From NCBI GenBank assembly GCA_947495915.1, contig CANMAW010000006.1, forward strand, positions 1 through 64,000: a DNA stretch of 64,000 bases, read 5' to 3'. The stretch's first letter is position 1, and every line of letters starts with the position of its first letter. The position numbers and the translations under genes are program-made. This document shows, piece after piece, positions 24,332 through 34,178 of the stretch. The notes under the pieces are model-generated. The model did no database searches. It saw only the letters and a list, made by a program, of their open reading frames with translations, and was not told where the DNA came from. The stretch is from Maribacter algarum (ex Lu et al. 2025) (nom. illeg.). GTDB lineage: Bacteria > Bacteroidota > Bacteroidia > Flavobacteriales > Flavobacteriaceae.

Positions 24332-26104
24332 TTAGTGACCATAAATGTCATTGTATAAATCTATATATTTTTCTTTAATGATTTTACGGCGTAGTTTTAG
24401 AGTAGGGGTAAGGTGACCTTCACTAATACTCCACACATCAGGGGTTAAACGAAATTGCTTTACTTTTTCCCATTTTGCAAAAGCTTCGTTTGCTAAATTA
24501 ACTTCATGCTGAAATTGTTCAAGTACCTTTTCATTTAAGATAATATCTGATTTTTCACCCACATTTATACGATGCTCTTTCGCCCACTTATATAAATATT
24601 CAAAGTCGGGTTGTATAATTGCTGCAGGCATTTTTTCACCTTCACCAACAACCATTAGTTGTTCAATAAAAAGAGATTGTTTCAAGCGATTCTCTAATAA
24701 TTGGGGTGCTACATATTTACCTCCAGAGGTTTTAAACATCTCTTTTTTGCGGTCTGTGATTTTGAGAAAACCATCGCTGTCAATTTCTCCGATGTCACCA
24801 GTATGAAAATATCCGTCAATCATAACTTCGGCGGTTTTTTCAGAATCTTTATAATAGCCCATCATGACTTGAGGACCTTTTGCACAGATTTCTCCGTCAC
24901 TTTCAATTTTAATTTCGGTATCTCTGAGCAACTTACCAACGGTCCCAATTTTAAACCCACCATTTCTCATATCGTTCACAGATAGAACGGGTGATGTTTC
25001 TGTTAGTCCGTAACCTTCCATAACACCAAACTCAGCAGCATTAAAAATGCGAGATAGTCTAGGTTGAAGTGCGGCGCTACCAGAAGAAATTAAACTTAGG
25101 TTACCTCCGAGTCCTTCTTTCCATTTGCTAAATATTAGTTTTCGAGCAATTTTAAGTTTTGTTTCGTACCACCATCCATTTTGGCCGTAGGGTTCATATT
25201 TTAGCCCAAGTTCAACAGCCCAAAAGAATAGTTTCTTTTTTATTCCGGTTAAATCATCTCCTTTGGCTATGATTTTATCATATACCTTTTCAAGTAAACG
25301 AGGTACCGCTGTCATCACATGCGGAGCTGTTTCTTTTAAGTTATCGCTGATTTTCTCCATAGATTCAGCGTAATGTATAGCAACACCGGCATACTGATAT
25401 AAATAAATCATCATACGCTCATAAATATGACAAACAGGTAGAAAGCTTAAGCATTTCGCTTTTCCGTAGTCAATATCTAATCGATCGCCGCTGGCCATAG
25501 CATTAAAAACAACATTTTGATGTGATAGCATTACGCCTTTTGGTCGGCCTGTTGTACCTGACGTATAAATTAAAGTGGCAAGATCTGCAGGTTTTACTGC
25601 ATTCTTTCGTTCTTCAACTTGATCTTGATTGGAAGTGTCAACACCAAGTTCTAGTACTTCACTCCAATTTTTACATTGACTAAGCTCATCAAAAGAATAG
25701 ACTTCGATTAAACTAGGTACCTGATCTTTAACGGCTTTAACTTTTTCATAAACCTCGGCGCAAGAAACGAAACAGTACTTAGATTCTGAATGATTGAGTA
25801 CATAGGCGTAATCTTCTTCAGAAATCGTCGGATAAATGGGAACGTTTTGCGCTCCTGTTTGTAAAATACCAATATCCATTATATTCCATTCTGACCTATT
25901 AGTCATTGAAATGAGTGCAATTTTATCGTTGGCTTGTACCCCCATTTTAAGTAAGGCCCTGCTTATAGTGTTGGCTTTGTCAATATATTCTTGGGTGGAT
26001 GTTGGTGTCCATTTCCCATTTACTTTATCTACAAAAACATTGGGAAGGTTGTATTTCTCCTTTGCATAATAGGGGAAATCAAATAATCTGGTGACATTCT
26101 GCAT
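24332..26104 (-). CDS. Long-chain fatty acid-CoA ligase (AMP-forming)
   Basis: A 590-residue adenylate-forming enzyme that activates fatty acids to acyl-CoA. The AMP-binding P-loop YTSGTTGRPKGVMLSH is near 178-193; GYGLTETSPV and YFHTGDIGEIDSDGFLKITDRKKEMFKTSGGKYVAP follow, the A5, A7 and A8 motifs of the long-chain class. It lies upstream of the marR-fadNAE operon on the same strand but is separated by a terminator, so it is probably its own unit feeding the same pathway. No membrane segment is evident. Confidence 0.92.
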   Translation of the reverse strand: MQNVTRLFDFPYYAKEKYNLPNVFVDKVNGKWTPTSTQEYIDKANTISRALLKMGVQANDKIALISMTNRSEWNIMDIGILQTGAQNVPIYPTISEEDYAYVLNHSESKYCFVSCAEVYEKVKAVKDQVPSLIEVYSFDELSQCKNWSEVLELGVDTSNQDQVEERKNAVKPADLATLIYTSGTTGRPKGVMLSHQNVVFNAMASGDRLDIDYGKAKCLSFLPVCHIYERMMIYLYQYAGVAIHYAESMEKISDNLKETAPHVMTAVPRLLEKVYDKIIAKGDDLTGIKKKLFFWAVELGLKYEPYGQNGWWYETKLKIARKLIFSKWKEGLGGNLSLISSGSAALQPRLSRIFNAAEFGVMEGYGLTETSPVLSVNDMRNGGFKIGTVGKLLRDTEIKIESDGEICAKGPQVMMGYYKDSEKTAEVMIDGYFHTGDIGEIDSDGFLKITDRKKEMFKTSGGKYVAPQLLENRLKQSLFIEQLMVVGEGEKMPAAIIQPDFEYLYKWAKEHRINVGEKSDIILNEKVLEQFQHEVNLANEAFAKWEKVKQFRLTPDVWSISEGHLTPTLKLRRKIIKEKYIDLYNDIYGH

Positions 26105-26353
26105 AGGTAGTTTCTATTTGGTAACTGTTGGCGCAAAATAGGAAAAGGGAATGGTAAATTAAAATTTGATTTGAAAAAGAATTTGAGATTAACATAAGAT
26201 TATTAAGTTAAAAATTAGAATTCCTTAATAAAATTGTGCAGTTCATCGTAAATCTATACTAAATAGATGATTCAGGTGTTATAGAATTAGTTTAATGCAT
26301 AGGTAAGAAAAAACTTACGTATAATAATATGAAAACCTTTGTAGTTTAGGTTG

Positions 26354-26387
26354 TTAAGGGGTTAGTCTTGGTCGGGCTAGCCCCTTA
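26354..26387 (-). terminator. Hairpin downstream of purL
   Basis: TAAGGGGTTAG (26354-26364) and CTAGCCCCTTA (26377-26387) form a strong stem 15 bp after the purL stop. On the minus strand there is no good T run after it, so it may be an atypical terminator or an mRNA-stabilising hairpin. The rest of 26105-26353 is AT-rich with nothing recognisable. Confidence 0.4.
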
Positions 26388-26401
26388 TGTTCTTATACCT
26401 T

Positions 26402-29400
26402 TTATTGCTTAGTAATCCAGTTTTTAGCATTGATGAAAGCTTGTAACCAAGGTGATACTTCATCGGCGCTATCAGCAGGGTAGTGAGCCCAGTTCCAAGG
26501 GAATGTAGAACGCTCAATATGTGGCATTGTTACCAAATGTCTACCGGTCTTATCACAAAGCATAGCGGTGTTAAAGTCACTACCATTCGGATTTGAAGGA
26601 TAACCTTCATAGCCATATTTAGCAACAATATCATAGGCATCTTCTGAAAGCGGTAAATCAAATTTTCCCTCTCCGTGGGAAATCCATACCCCTAAAGTAG
26701 TACCCGATAAACTAGATAACATAACAGAATTATTTTTTTCAATTTTTACAGAAGTAAAATTGCTTTCATGTTTGTGCGAATCATTGTAGGTCATTTTACC
26801 ATGTTTCTCATGCTCAGGATTGATTAAATCAAGTTCCATGAAAAGTTGACAACCATTACAGATACCAATCGATAAGGTGTCAGGTCGGGCAAAAAAGTTG
26901 TTGATGACTGCATTTGCCTTTTCATTATACTTAATAGCACCGGCCCATCCTTTTGCGCTACCTAAAACATCAGAATTTGAAAAGCCACCCACAGCACCTA
27001 AAAATTGAATGTCTTCTAAGTTTTCTCTACCGGAAATTAAATCCGTCATATGAACATCTTTGACATCAAAACCTGCTAAGTACATAGCATTGGCCATTTC
27101 TCGTTCAGAATTACTTCCCTTTTCCCTAAGAATAGCTGCTTTTGGTCTTTTTGTTTCGCCGGAAATAGTTGGAATCTTTCCGGTGAAATTAGCAGGAAAT
27201 GTATAGGCTAACGGTTGTTCTTTGTAATTGTTAAAGCGGTCTTTTGCTAAATTATTAGCACTTTGTTTGTTGTCTAATAGATACGATGTTTTGAACCAGG
27301 TATCTCGTAAAGAAGCTACATTAAGTCCCATTTCCATACTGCCATTTCTGATGGTTAAAGTGCCTTCAGAAACTACAGTTCCCATCTTGGTAAATGCAAT
27401 ACTATTTTTTGATAATTGCTCGGTGACAACAGCATCATCTTTCCCTTGAAAAATAATTCCGGAGTTCTCGGCAAATAATACTTTAATCGTGTCAGATTCT
27501 CCTAAATCAGAAATGTCTAAGTTTGCTCCTAAATCTTTGTCGGCAAAGCAAAGTTCTAATAATGAGGTGATTAATCCGCCAGAGGCAACATCATGACCTG
27601 CAACGATTTGACCTTCTTTAATTAAAGTTTGAACCGTATTAAAAGCCGACTTAAAGAAGCTTTCATCTTGAATGCTCGGTGCTTCGTTACCGACTACATT
27701 TAATACTTGACCGAAAGAAGAACCGCCAAGCTTGTAATTGTCTTTTGAAAGGTTGATATAGTAGATGCTTCCTGCATTTTTTTGAAGCACAGGTTCTACC
27801 ACATTGGTTATATCGTTGCAATTACCTGCCGCAGAAATAATTACCGTACCCGGACTTATGACATCACCATCTTTATATTTTTGTTTCATGGAAAGTGAAT
27901 CTTTCCCTGTGGGTACGTTGATTCCCAAATTAATTGCAAAGTCAGAAATGGCTTGTACGGCTTCATAAAGTCGCGCGTCTTCCCCTTCATTTTTACAAGG
28001 CCACATCCAATTGGCAGATAATGAAACCGATTGTAGTCCATCCTTTAAAGGAGCCCAAATGATGTTTGTCAAAGCTTCGGCAATACTATTTTTACTTCCT
28101 GCTGAAGGATCTATTAATCCTGAAATAGGAGAGTGGCCAATACTTGTTGCGATTCCTTCTTTTCCTTTAAAATCTAAGGCCATTACACCAACATTGTTTA
28201 AAGGTAATTGTAAAGGTCCGGCACATTGTTGTTTTGCAACCCTACCGCCTACACAACGATCTACTTTATTGGTGAGCCAGTCTTTACAGGCAACAGCTTC
28301 TAACTGTAAAACTTGATCTAAATAATCATGAAAGAATTCTAAAGCGTATTCGCCGTCGGCATAAGTTCTTGCAACACTGCTATCGGTAAGTATAGTTTTT
28401 GGAGAGCTTCCGAAAATATCAGAAAGATTTACATCCATCGGTTTTTCTCCGGTAGTATTAGATTCAAAAGTGAAACGATCATCACCGGTAACATCACCTA
28501 CTTCATACATCGGCGAGCGTTCTCGCTCAGCGATACGTTTTAATAGTGCTGCATTTTGTTTACCTATCACAAGCCCCATTCGCTCTTGTGATTCATTGCC
28601 AATAATCTCTTTCGCAGAAAGTGTAGGGTCACCTACGGGAAGCTTATCTAAATCTATTTTCCCGCCAGTATCTTCTACCAATTCTGATAAACAGTTTAAA
28701 TGTCCGCCTGCACCGTGATCATGAATTGAAACAATGGTATTGACATCACTTTCGACCATACCACGAACTGCATTAGCAGCTCTCTTTTGCATTTCAGGGT
28801 TTGAGCGTTGTACCGCGTTTAATTCTATCGCCGAGCTAAACTCACCGGTATCTGCACTAGATACCGCGGCACCACCCATACCAATTCGGTAATTATCACC
28901 ACCAAGAATCACAATTTTGTCACCTACTTTCGGAGTATCTTTTAGTGCTTGTTCTGCTTTTCCGTAGCCAATACCACCAGCTTGCATGATCACTTTGTCA
29001 TAAGCAACACGTCTGCCATCTTCTGCATGTTCAAAGGTTAATACAGACCCTGCGATTAAGGGTTGACCAAATTTGTTTCCGAAATCTGATGCTCCATTAG
29101 AGGCTTTGATAAGAATATCCATTGGGGTTTGATATAACCAATCTCTTTCAGGCATACCTTTTTCCCATTTGCGATCATCTTCTAGTCGTGAATATGCAGT
29201 CATGTAAACGGCAGTACCAGCAAGAGGCAGTGAACCTTTTCCTCCGGCAAGTCGATCTCTAATTTCACCACCTGAACCCGTGGCAGCACCATTGAAGGGT
29301 TCTACCGTAGTTGGAAAGTTATGAGTTTCGGCTTTTAAAGAAATGACTGATTCAAAATCTTCTTCTTGATAAAAATCAGGTTGATCAGCCGTTTTTGGTG

Positions 29401-30067
29401 CAAATTGAACCACTTTGGGCCCTTTAATAAACGCCACATTATCTTTATAAGCCGATACGATATCGTTCGGATGTACTTGCGAGGTTTTTTTAATGAGTTT
29501 AAAAAGCGAACTTGGCATTTCTTGACCATCAATCACAAAAGTTCCATTGAAAATTTTATGGCGACAGTGTTCAGAGTTTACTTGACTAAAACCGAAGACT
29601 TCAGAATCGGTTAATTTGCGACCAATTTTTTGAGAAAGATCATTCAAATACTGTACTTCTTCGTCATTAAGTGCTAAGCCTTCTTGCGCATTGTATTGTG
29701 CAATATTATCAATTTCTAATATAGCTTCAGGTTGAATATCAATCGTATAAATGTCTTGATCAAGACGTGAATACTTTTGAGAAATCATAGGGTCAAAAGC
29801 CTTAAAATCTTTAGCTACACTTGAGAACTCTTCAATTCTGATAATACCTGACACACCCATATTCTGAGTAATTTCAGTGGCATTGGTACTCCAAGGAGTA
29901 ATCATTGCTGCACGCGGGCCAATAAAAAAGGCGTCTAATGACGCCGCGCTGAGTTTGGGTTGGTTACCAAATAACCAAGTTAATTTTTGAATGTTTTCTT
30001 GTGTAAATTCTTGCTTTGTTTGAACTGCAAAAACTTTGCTAGTTACATCTCCGAAAAAATGAATCAT
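26402..30067 (-). CDS. purL: Phosphoribosylformylglycinamidine synthase
   Basis: A 1221-residue single-chain FGAM synthase, the fourth step of purine synthesis, of the large type with a fused glutaminase. The N-terminal domain is followed by a first ATP-binding AIRS-like half (LKAETHNFPTTVEPFNGAATGSGGEIRD, HDHGAGGHLNC), a second half (GKDSLSMKQ, HDVASGGLITSLLE) and the C-terminal class I glutaminase (AAILREKGSNSEREMA, nucleophile Cys in GICNGCQ, and a HGEGKF His region). It stands alone, with a hairpin after it. Confidence 0.97.
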   Translation of the reverse strand: MIHFFGDVTSKVFAVQTKQEFTQENIQKLTWLFGNQPKLSAASLDAFFIGPRAAMITPWSTNATEITQNMGVSGIIRIEEFSSVAKDFKAFDPMISQKYSRLDQDIYTIDIQPEAILEIDNIAQYNAQEGLALNDEEVQYLNDLSQKIGRKLTDSEVFGFSQVNSEHCRHKIFNGTFVIDGQEMPSSLFKLIKKTSQVHPNDIVSAYKDNVAFIKGPKVVQFAPKTADQPDFYQEEDFESVISLKAETHNFPTTVEPFNGAATGSGGEIRDRLAGGKGSLPLAGTAVYMTAYSRLEDDRKWEKGMPERDWLYQTPMDILIKASNGASDFGNKFGQPLIAGSVLTFEHAEDGRRVAYDKVIMQAGGIGYGKAEQALKDTPKVGDKIVILGGDNYRIGMGGAAVSSADTGEFSSAIELNAVQRSNPEMQKRAANAVRGMVESDVNTIVSIHDHGAGGHLNCLSELVEDTGGKIDLDKLPVGDPTLSAKEIIGNESQERMGLVIGKQNAALLKRIAERERSPMYEVGDVTGDDRFTFESNTTGEKPMDVNLSDIFGSSPKTILTDSSVARTYADGEYALEFFHDYLDQVLQLEAVACKDWLTNKVDRCVGGRVAKQQCAGPLQLPLNNVGVMALDFKGKEGIATSIGHSPISGLIDPSAGSKNSIAEALTNIIWAPLKDGLQSVSLSANWMWPCKNEGEDARLYEAVQAISDFAINLGINVPTGKDSLSMKQKYKDGDVISPGTVIISAAGNCNDITNVVEPVLQKNAGSIYYINLSKDNYKLGGSSFGQVLNVVGNEAPSIQDESFFKSAFNTVQTLIKEGQIVAGHDVASGGLITSLLELCFADKDLGANLDISDLGESDTIKVLFAENSGIIFQGKDDAVVTEQLSKNSIAFTKMGTVVSEGTLTIRNGSMEMGLNVASLRDTWFKTSYLLDNKQSANNLAKDRFNNYKEQPLAYTFPANFTGKIPTISGETKRPKAAILREKGSNSEREMANAMYLAGFDVKDVHMTDLISGRENLEDIQFLGAVGGFSNSDVLGSAKGWAGAIKYNEKANAVINNFFARPDTLSIGICNGCQLFMELDLINPEHEKHGKMTYNDSHKHESNFTSVKIEKNNSVMLSSLSGTTLGVWISHGEGKFDLPLSEDAYDIVAKYGYEGYPSNPNGSDFNTAMLCDKTGRHLVTMPHIERSTFPWNWAHYPADSADEVSPWLQAFINAKNWITKQ

Positions 30068-30174
30068 CTATCGACTGCGTTGTTAAGTTTAACAAAGTGC
30101 AAATTTAACGATTTAATGAATTTTTAAAGAACTGCTTTTCGATTATTATGTTCAAAAAGTTAACAGATTGTTCA

Positions 30175-31386
30175 TTACTTCTTTTCTAAAAGGGTGATGT
30201 AAAAACCATCAAATCCACTTTTTGAGGCATAAATTTTCTTTTCACTAGTTAAGGTGAAATCTTTTCCTTCTTCAGAGGCTAAGAATGAAGTTACTTGATC
30301 ATTGTTTTCTTGCGGAAGAATAGAACAAGTAGCATACACCATTTTACCACCAGGCTTTACAATTTTACTGTAAGAACGAATAATCTCGTGTTGTGTTTTC
30401 ACAATCTTATCTAAAAACTCTGGTTGCATTTTCCATTTAGAATCCGGATTTCTACGTAAAACTCCGAGTCCTGTACATGGTGCGTCAATCAATACACGGT
30501 CTGCACTACCATATAGTTTTTTGAAAACTTTAGTAGATGTGATTTCTCGGGTTTCAATATTATGAGCCCCATTACGTCTTGCACGGCGTTTCAATTCTTT
30601 CAATTTACTTCCGTAGATATCCATAGAAATCAGTTGCCCTTTGTTTTCCATCAAAGCAGCCAAATGCAATGATTTTCCCCCTGCGCCAGCACAAGTATCA
30701 ACTACGCGTTGGCCGGGTTTGATATCTAATAACTCAGCAACCAATTGCGATGAAGCGTCTTGAACTTCAAAATAACCTTTTTTGAAAGACTCCGTTTGAA
30801 AAACATTGGCTCGTTCTGGTAAACGTAGAGCCACCGAATAGCCCTTTATTGGTTCTACATCAATGCCTTCTTCTAAAAGTGCTTTACGAAGTTTTTCTTT
30901 GGTAGTTTTAAGGGTATTGGTTCTTAAAATTACTTCTGCTGGTTCATTTAGTTTGGCGAGTTCTTCAGTCCAAAGTTTATCTCCCAAAGCGTTTTCTCCC
31001 AACTCATCAATCCAATCAGGTACGGCTTCTCTGAATTTTCTAATTTTAGAAAGCTCATCAAATTTTCCTTTAATACGTCGTTCTGGCGTAGGTTCAATTT
31101 GTTTCCAGTCTGGTAATTCAATTCCTTTCAACACGGCCCAAACTGCCCACATACGAAATAAATCTGATCTTCGATAGGGGGCTTTAACATCAGCAATTTC
31201 AGTATAAAGCCTTTTGTACCGCACCATTTCATAGGTGGTTTCGGCAATAAATCCACGATCGCGTGAACCCCAACGTTTGTCTATTTTCAAAACTTTTTGC
31301 ACCACCTTATCTGCATACTCTCCTTCATTGAATATCAAATGGAGTCCGTCAATTACCGCAAATACTAAGTTTCTATGTAGTTTCAT
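30175..31386 (-). CDS. RsmB/NOP-type rRNA m5C methyltransferase
   Basis: A 403-residue SAM-dependent RNA cytosine-5 methyltransferase. An N-terminal NusB-like helical region (1-140) precedes the catalytic domain: DTCAGAGGKSLHLAALM binds SAM, VLIDAPCTGLGVLRRNPDSKWKM holds one conserved Cys, and YATCSILPQEN the catalytic Cys. RsmB of E. coli modifies C967 of 16S rRNA; the exact target here is not proven. It is divergent from a beta-propeller lipoprotein gene, with 70 bp between the starts. Confidence 0.88.
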   Translation of the reverse strand: MKLHRNLVFAVIDGLHLIFNEGEYADKVVQKVLKIDKRWGSRDRGFIAETTYEMVRYKRLYTEIADVKAPYRRSDLFRMWAVWAVLKGIELPDWKQIEPTPERRIKGKFDELSKIRKFREAVPDWIDELGENALGDKLWTEELAKLNEPAEVILRTNTLKTTKEKLRKALLEEGIDVEPIKGYSVALRLPERANVFQTESFKKGYFEVQDASSQLVAELLDIKPGQRVVDTCAGAGGKSLHLAALMENKGQLISMDIYGSKLKELKRRARRNGAHNIETREITSTKVFKKLYGSADRVLIDAPCTGLGVLRRNPDSKWKMQPEFLDKIVKTQHEIIRSYSKIVKPGGKMVYATCSILPQENNDQVTSFLASEEGKDFTLTSEKKIYASKSGFDGFYITLLEKK

Positions 31387-31434
31387 CTCAGAAAATTAAG
31401 GCTGCAAAGGTATGGTATTCATTAGGAATCCGTT

Positions 31435-31442
31435 TACATTTG
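31435..31442 (+). promoter_or_regulatory. -7 promoter element of the YCF48-like gene
   Basis: TACATTTG fits TAnnTTTG and lies 15 bp before the chosen ATG at 31457. It overlaps the upstream part of the longer open frame (from 31412), which supports the later start. Confidence 0.5.
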
Positions 31443-31456
31443 GTAAAATTTATAAC

Positions 31457-32482
31457 ATGAGATATTTTTATTTTATCCTTGTGGGTTTCATTTTAACTTT
31501 CTGTACGAAAACCAAGGTTAATACTACGTTTTCAAAGGTCGCCATCGAGACGATTTATGAGGATTCAATAAGTATACGTGCTATTGATATTGTTGGTAAT
31601 ACCTTGCGTTATGCTGGCAATAATGGAACTTTCGGCAATATTGATTTAAATTCTGGAAAAGTAATGGAAGGGGTACAAAAGTATCACACCAGTATACCAG
31701 AGTTTAGAGCCATCGCACACACCAATGAAGATTTTTTTATGATTTCTGTTGGAAGTCCGGCTTTGCTTTATAAAACCGGTAATCAAGGTCGAATGGATTT
31801 AGTTTATATGGAGGAAGGAGAAGGTGTTTTTTATGATGCCATGACCTTTTGGAATGATCAAGAGGGAATTGCCGTTGGTGACTCCGTTGGTGGTTGTTTA
31901 TCAATTATCATAACAAGAGATGGCGGTAGTACGTGGAATAAATTGAACTGCGAACAATTGCCAGAAGCAATTGTAGGCGAAGGAGCTTTTGCGGCCAGTA
32001 ATACAAACATAAAAACTATAGGAGATAATACTTGGATTGCAACGACAAAAAGAATATTGTATTCTCCAGATAAGGGAATAACGTGGCATTCTTATGAAAC
32101 ACCCATTACTACCGAAAAAGAAACACAAGGTATTTATTCCATTGATTTTATAAATGAAGATTTAGGGGTGGCCATAGGCGGAGATTTTACGGATCCCCAA
32201 GGAAACAAAAGAAACAAAGCGTTCACCAAAGATGGTGGAAGAACTTGGAAACTAATGGCTGATGGCGTAATGCCAGGATATAAAAGTTGTATTCAATTTG
32301 TACCAAATACCCAAGGTAAAGCAATGGTTGCTGTTGGCTTTACGGGTATTGCATATTCCTTTAATCAAGGAGCATCTTGGAAAGAACTTTCTAAGGAACC
32401 ATTTTATACCCTTCAATTTTTGAACGACTCTATTGCATATGCCGCAGGCAAGCATAGAATTTCTAAATTACGTTTTAAATAA
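31457..32482 (+). CDS. YCF48/sialidase-like beta-propeller lipoprotein
   Basis: From the ATG at 31457 (341 residues) the protein begins with a lipoprotein signal, C16 in ILTFCTK; the frame extends 15 codons further upstream, but those precede or overlap the promoter and would spoil the signal. Repeats of BNR type follow: RDGGSTWNKL, SPDKGITWHS, KDGGRTWKLM and FNQGASWKEL, each in a propeller blade, similar to YCF48-type assembly factors and photosystem-stability-like proteins of Bacteroidota. Such proteins are often annotated as oxidoreductases without evidence. Function unknown; cell-surface or periplasmic location is likely. Confidence 0.8.
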   Translation: MRYFYFILVGFILTFCTKTKVNTTFSKVAIETIYEDSISIRAIDIVGNTLRYAGNNGTFGNIDLNSGKVMEGVQKYHTSIPEFRAIAHTNEDFFMISVGSPALLYKTGNQGRMDLVYMEEGEGVFYDAMTFWNDQEGIAVGDSVGGCLSIIITRDGGSTWNKLNCEQLPEAIVGEGAFAASNTNIKTIGDNTWIATTKRILYSPDKGITWHSYETPITTEKETQGIYSIDFINEDLGVAIGGDFTDPQGNKRNKAFTKDGGRTWKLMADGVMPGYKSCIQFVPNTQGKAMVAVGFTGIAYSFNQGASWKELSKEPFYTLQFLNDSIAYAAGKHRISKLRFK

Positions 32483-32483
32483 A

Positions 32484-32510
32484 AAAAGAGGCCTATGTGC
32501 CTCTTTTCTC
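32484..32510. terminator. Bidirectional terminator
   Basis: AAAAGAGGC (32484-32492) pairs with GCCTCTTTT (32499-32507). It lies between two convergent genes, one ending at 32482 and the other at 32528, and has T-rich tails on both strands. Confidence 0.8.
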
Positions 32511-32527
32511 TTACTTTTTGATGAATG

Positions 32528-32995
32528 CTATCTAAATCCGCCACCACCACCTCTTTTTTGGCGGTATTGTTTTATTAGTTGTCTTTTAAACTCTTCTTCC
32601 GACCTTAGTAAAAGCAGGGTTTTTTTAGAAGATATAACCTTACTAATTTTTTCAAGAAAATCTTTATCCAAAATCTCTTCTTCGGCCTCAAATTGCAGAT
32701 ACTTGACTAATAAAGCGTCTGCTTCTTTTTCAGTAAGTGCATCGGCTTCTTTTATTTTGGCTCTAATTTGAGTGCGTTCTTTATGGCGAAGCGCATCTCT
32801 TTTTTCTTGATATTCGTTGTAAATTGGCCAAAAGGACTCTGCTTCTGAAGAAGATAGATTCAACTTTTCTGTTACAAAAGCAATTTTTAGGGTTTTTATT
32901 TTTTCGTGTTCTTGTTTGCGTTGCCCATAAAAAATTGTGGTAACACAAAAAGCGATTAGCAAAACTAATTTTTTTGTTTTATTCATAATCTTCAA
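32528..32995 (-). CDS. Spy/CpxP-like periplasmic protein
   Basis: A 155-residue exported helical protein with a signal peptide (cut near FYGQ, about 24). Its charged helices include LNLSSSEAESFWPIYNEYQEKRDALRHKERTQIRAKI, typical of the Bacteroidota sensor-of-zinc/Spy-like proteins found beside ECF sigma factors. The tail is Gly-rich (GGGGGF). The first codons overlap the end of the upstream anti-sigma-like gene by 17 bp (an alternative ATG at 32986 also overlaps), so coupled translation is likely. It is possibly an envelope-stress chaperone or sensor for the sigma factor operon. Confidence 0.75.
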   Translation of the reverse strand: MKIMNKTKKLVLLIAFCVTTIFYGQRKQEHEKIKTLKIAFVTEKLNLSSSEAESFWPIYNEYQEKRDALRHKERTQIRAKIKEADALTEKEADALLVKYLQFEAEEEILDKDFLEKISKVISSKKTLLLLRSEEEFKRQLIKQYRQKRGGGGGFR

Positions 32996-33491
32996 GATTT
33001 AGTTCATCAAAATCTTCTATATTTTCATCTAAGTAATCTACAACATGTTTTTCTTCAAAACGATACGATAAAATATCATTAATTTCTAGTTCATTTACTG
33101 GTATAACTTCGGCAATTTCATAAGCACTTAAATCGTATTCATTGAATTCAAAGTAACTTTCAATATCTGACTCTGCCAAAGTTTCAAAAGATAAATCTTC
33201 GGTGAAATACCCATTGAAACCAATAACTAAAAATATGGCCGCAGCGATAGAAGCTGCTGCATAATAGTATTTTCTATAAGAATTTAAACGTATTACTTTA
33301 GTCTCACTCGTTCTAACCTTTTTAATAATTTCATCTTGAACTGAATCGAAATAACCCTCAGGAATTTGAAACCCCTCTTGTTTCGGTAGTTTTGCTTTCT
33401 GAGCAAACAACTTTTCATTGAGTCGCGCATCAAAACCATCGAAGTAATCTTCAGGTGTTTTAAAAGGATTATTTTTATTCATTTCTTTCAT
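32979..33491 (-). CDS. Predicted anti-sigma-like membrane protein
   Basis: A 170-residue protein with one transmembrane helix (about 74-92, YYYAAASIAAAIFLVIGF). The cytoplasmic N-terminus has two copies of a flavobacterial motif, FKTPEDYFDGF (10-20) and FQIPEGYFDSV (41-51). The outer part is very acidic. Between an ECF sigma factor (33 bp upstream) and a Spy-like protein, a membrane anti-sigma role is the simplest reading, although no standard anti-sigma domain is recognisable. Confidence 0.65.
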   Translation of the reverse strand: MKEMNKNNPFKTPEDYFDGFDARLNEKLFAQKAKLPKQEGFQIPEGYFDSVQDEIIKKVRTSETKVIRLNSYRKYYYAAASIAAAIFLVIGFNGYFTEDLSFETLAESDIESYFEFNEYDLSAYEIAEVIPVNELEINDILSYRFEEKHVVDYLDENIEDFDELNLEDYE

Positions 33492-33524
33492 TACTATTCT
33501 TTGACGTTCAGTAAGTTAAAAGGT

Positions 33525-34088
33525 TTAATCGTTTTTGAGAAAAGCTTCAATTTTTTTTGTTGCCAAATGATACGAAGCTTTTAAACCACCCACCGAAGTT
33601 TCTAAAATTTCCGAAATATCTTCATACTTTAATTCTTGAAAGTACTTCATATTAAATATCAGTTTCTGTTTCTCTGGTAATGTTGCAATAGCTTTTTGTA
33701 ATTGCAATTGAATTTCGTCACCTTCAAAATAAACATCAGCTTCTAAATTATCTAACATTTGATCTTGAAGCTCCGCATCACTAATGCCTTGGTTTTTTGC
33801 ATTTTTCTTTAAAAAACTCAAAGATTCATTGGTAGCGATACGATACATCCACGAATACAGTTTACTTTCTCCTTTGAATCCCCCAATATTTTTATACACT
33901 TTTATAAAGGTATTTTGAAGTATATCATCTGCATCATCATGATTCAGTACAATACCTCTAATGTGCCAATACAGTCTTTGTTTGTAGGTGCTGACTAACA
34001 CTTCAAATGCCCGTGTTTGGGTATTCGAGTCCTTTAATTGCTCGACTAAATCTGCCTCAGCTATCAATAGTGGTTTCTTTGAGTTCAA
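33525..34088 (-). CDS. ECF RNA polymerase sigma factor
   Basis: A 187-residue sigma-70 family factor of group 4. Region 2 is at about 25-95 (RLYWHIRGIVLNHDDADDILQNTFIKVYKNI, FKGESKLYSWMYRIATNESLSFLKK) and region 4 at about 125-180 (LPEKQKLIFNMKYFQELKYEDISEILETSVGGLKASYHLATKKIEAFL). It heads a three-gene operon with the anti-sigma-like and Spy-like genes. The operon probably responds to envelope stress. Confidence 0.93.
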   Translation of the reverse strand: MNSKKPLLIAEADLVEQLKDSNTQTRAFEVLVSTYKQRLYWHIRGIVLNHDDADDILQNTFIKVYKNIGGFKGESKLYSWMYRIATNESLSFLKKNAKNQGISDAELQDQMLDNLEADVYFEGDEIQLQLQKAIATLPEKQKLIFNMKYFQELKYEDISEILETSVGGLKASYHLATKKIEAFLKND

Positions 34089-34178
34089 GGGTTAGACTCT
34101 AAAGTTATGAAATGGTTTAATGAGCTCTTAAAATTTGTAAGCAAGTAGAATCAAAAAGGCTCAATCTACATATTATAA

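Noticed and set aside
26105-26353. Small RNA or gene in the gap before the purL hairpin
   Set aside because: The stretch is AT-rich with short open frames, no conserved structure and no recognisable promoter/terminator pair.
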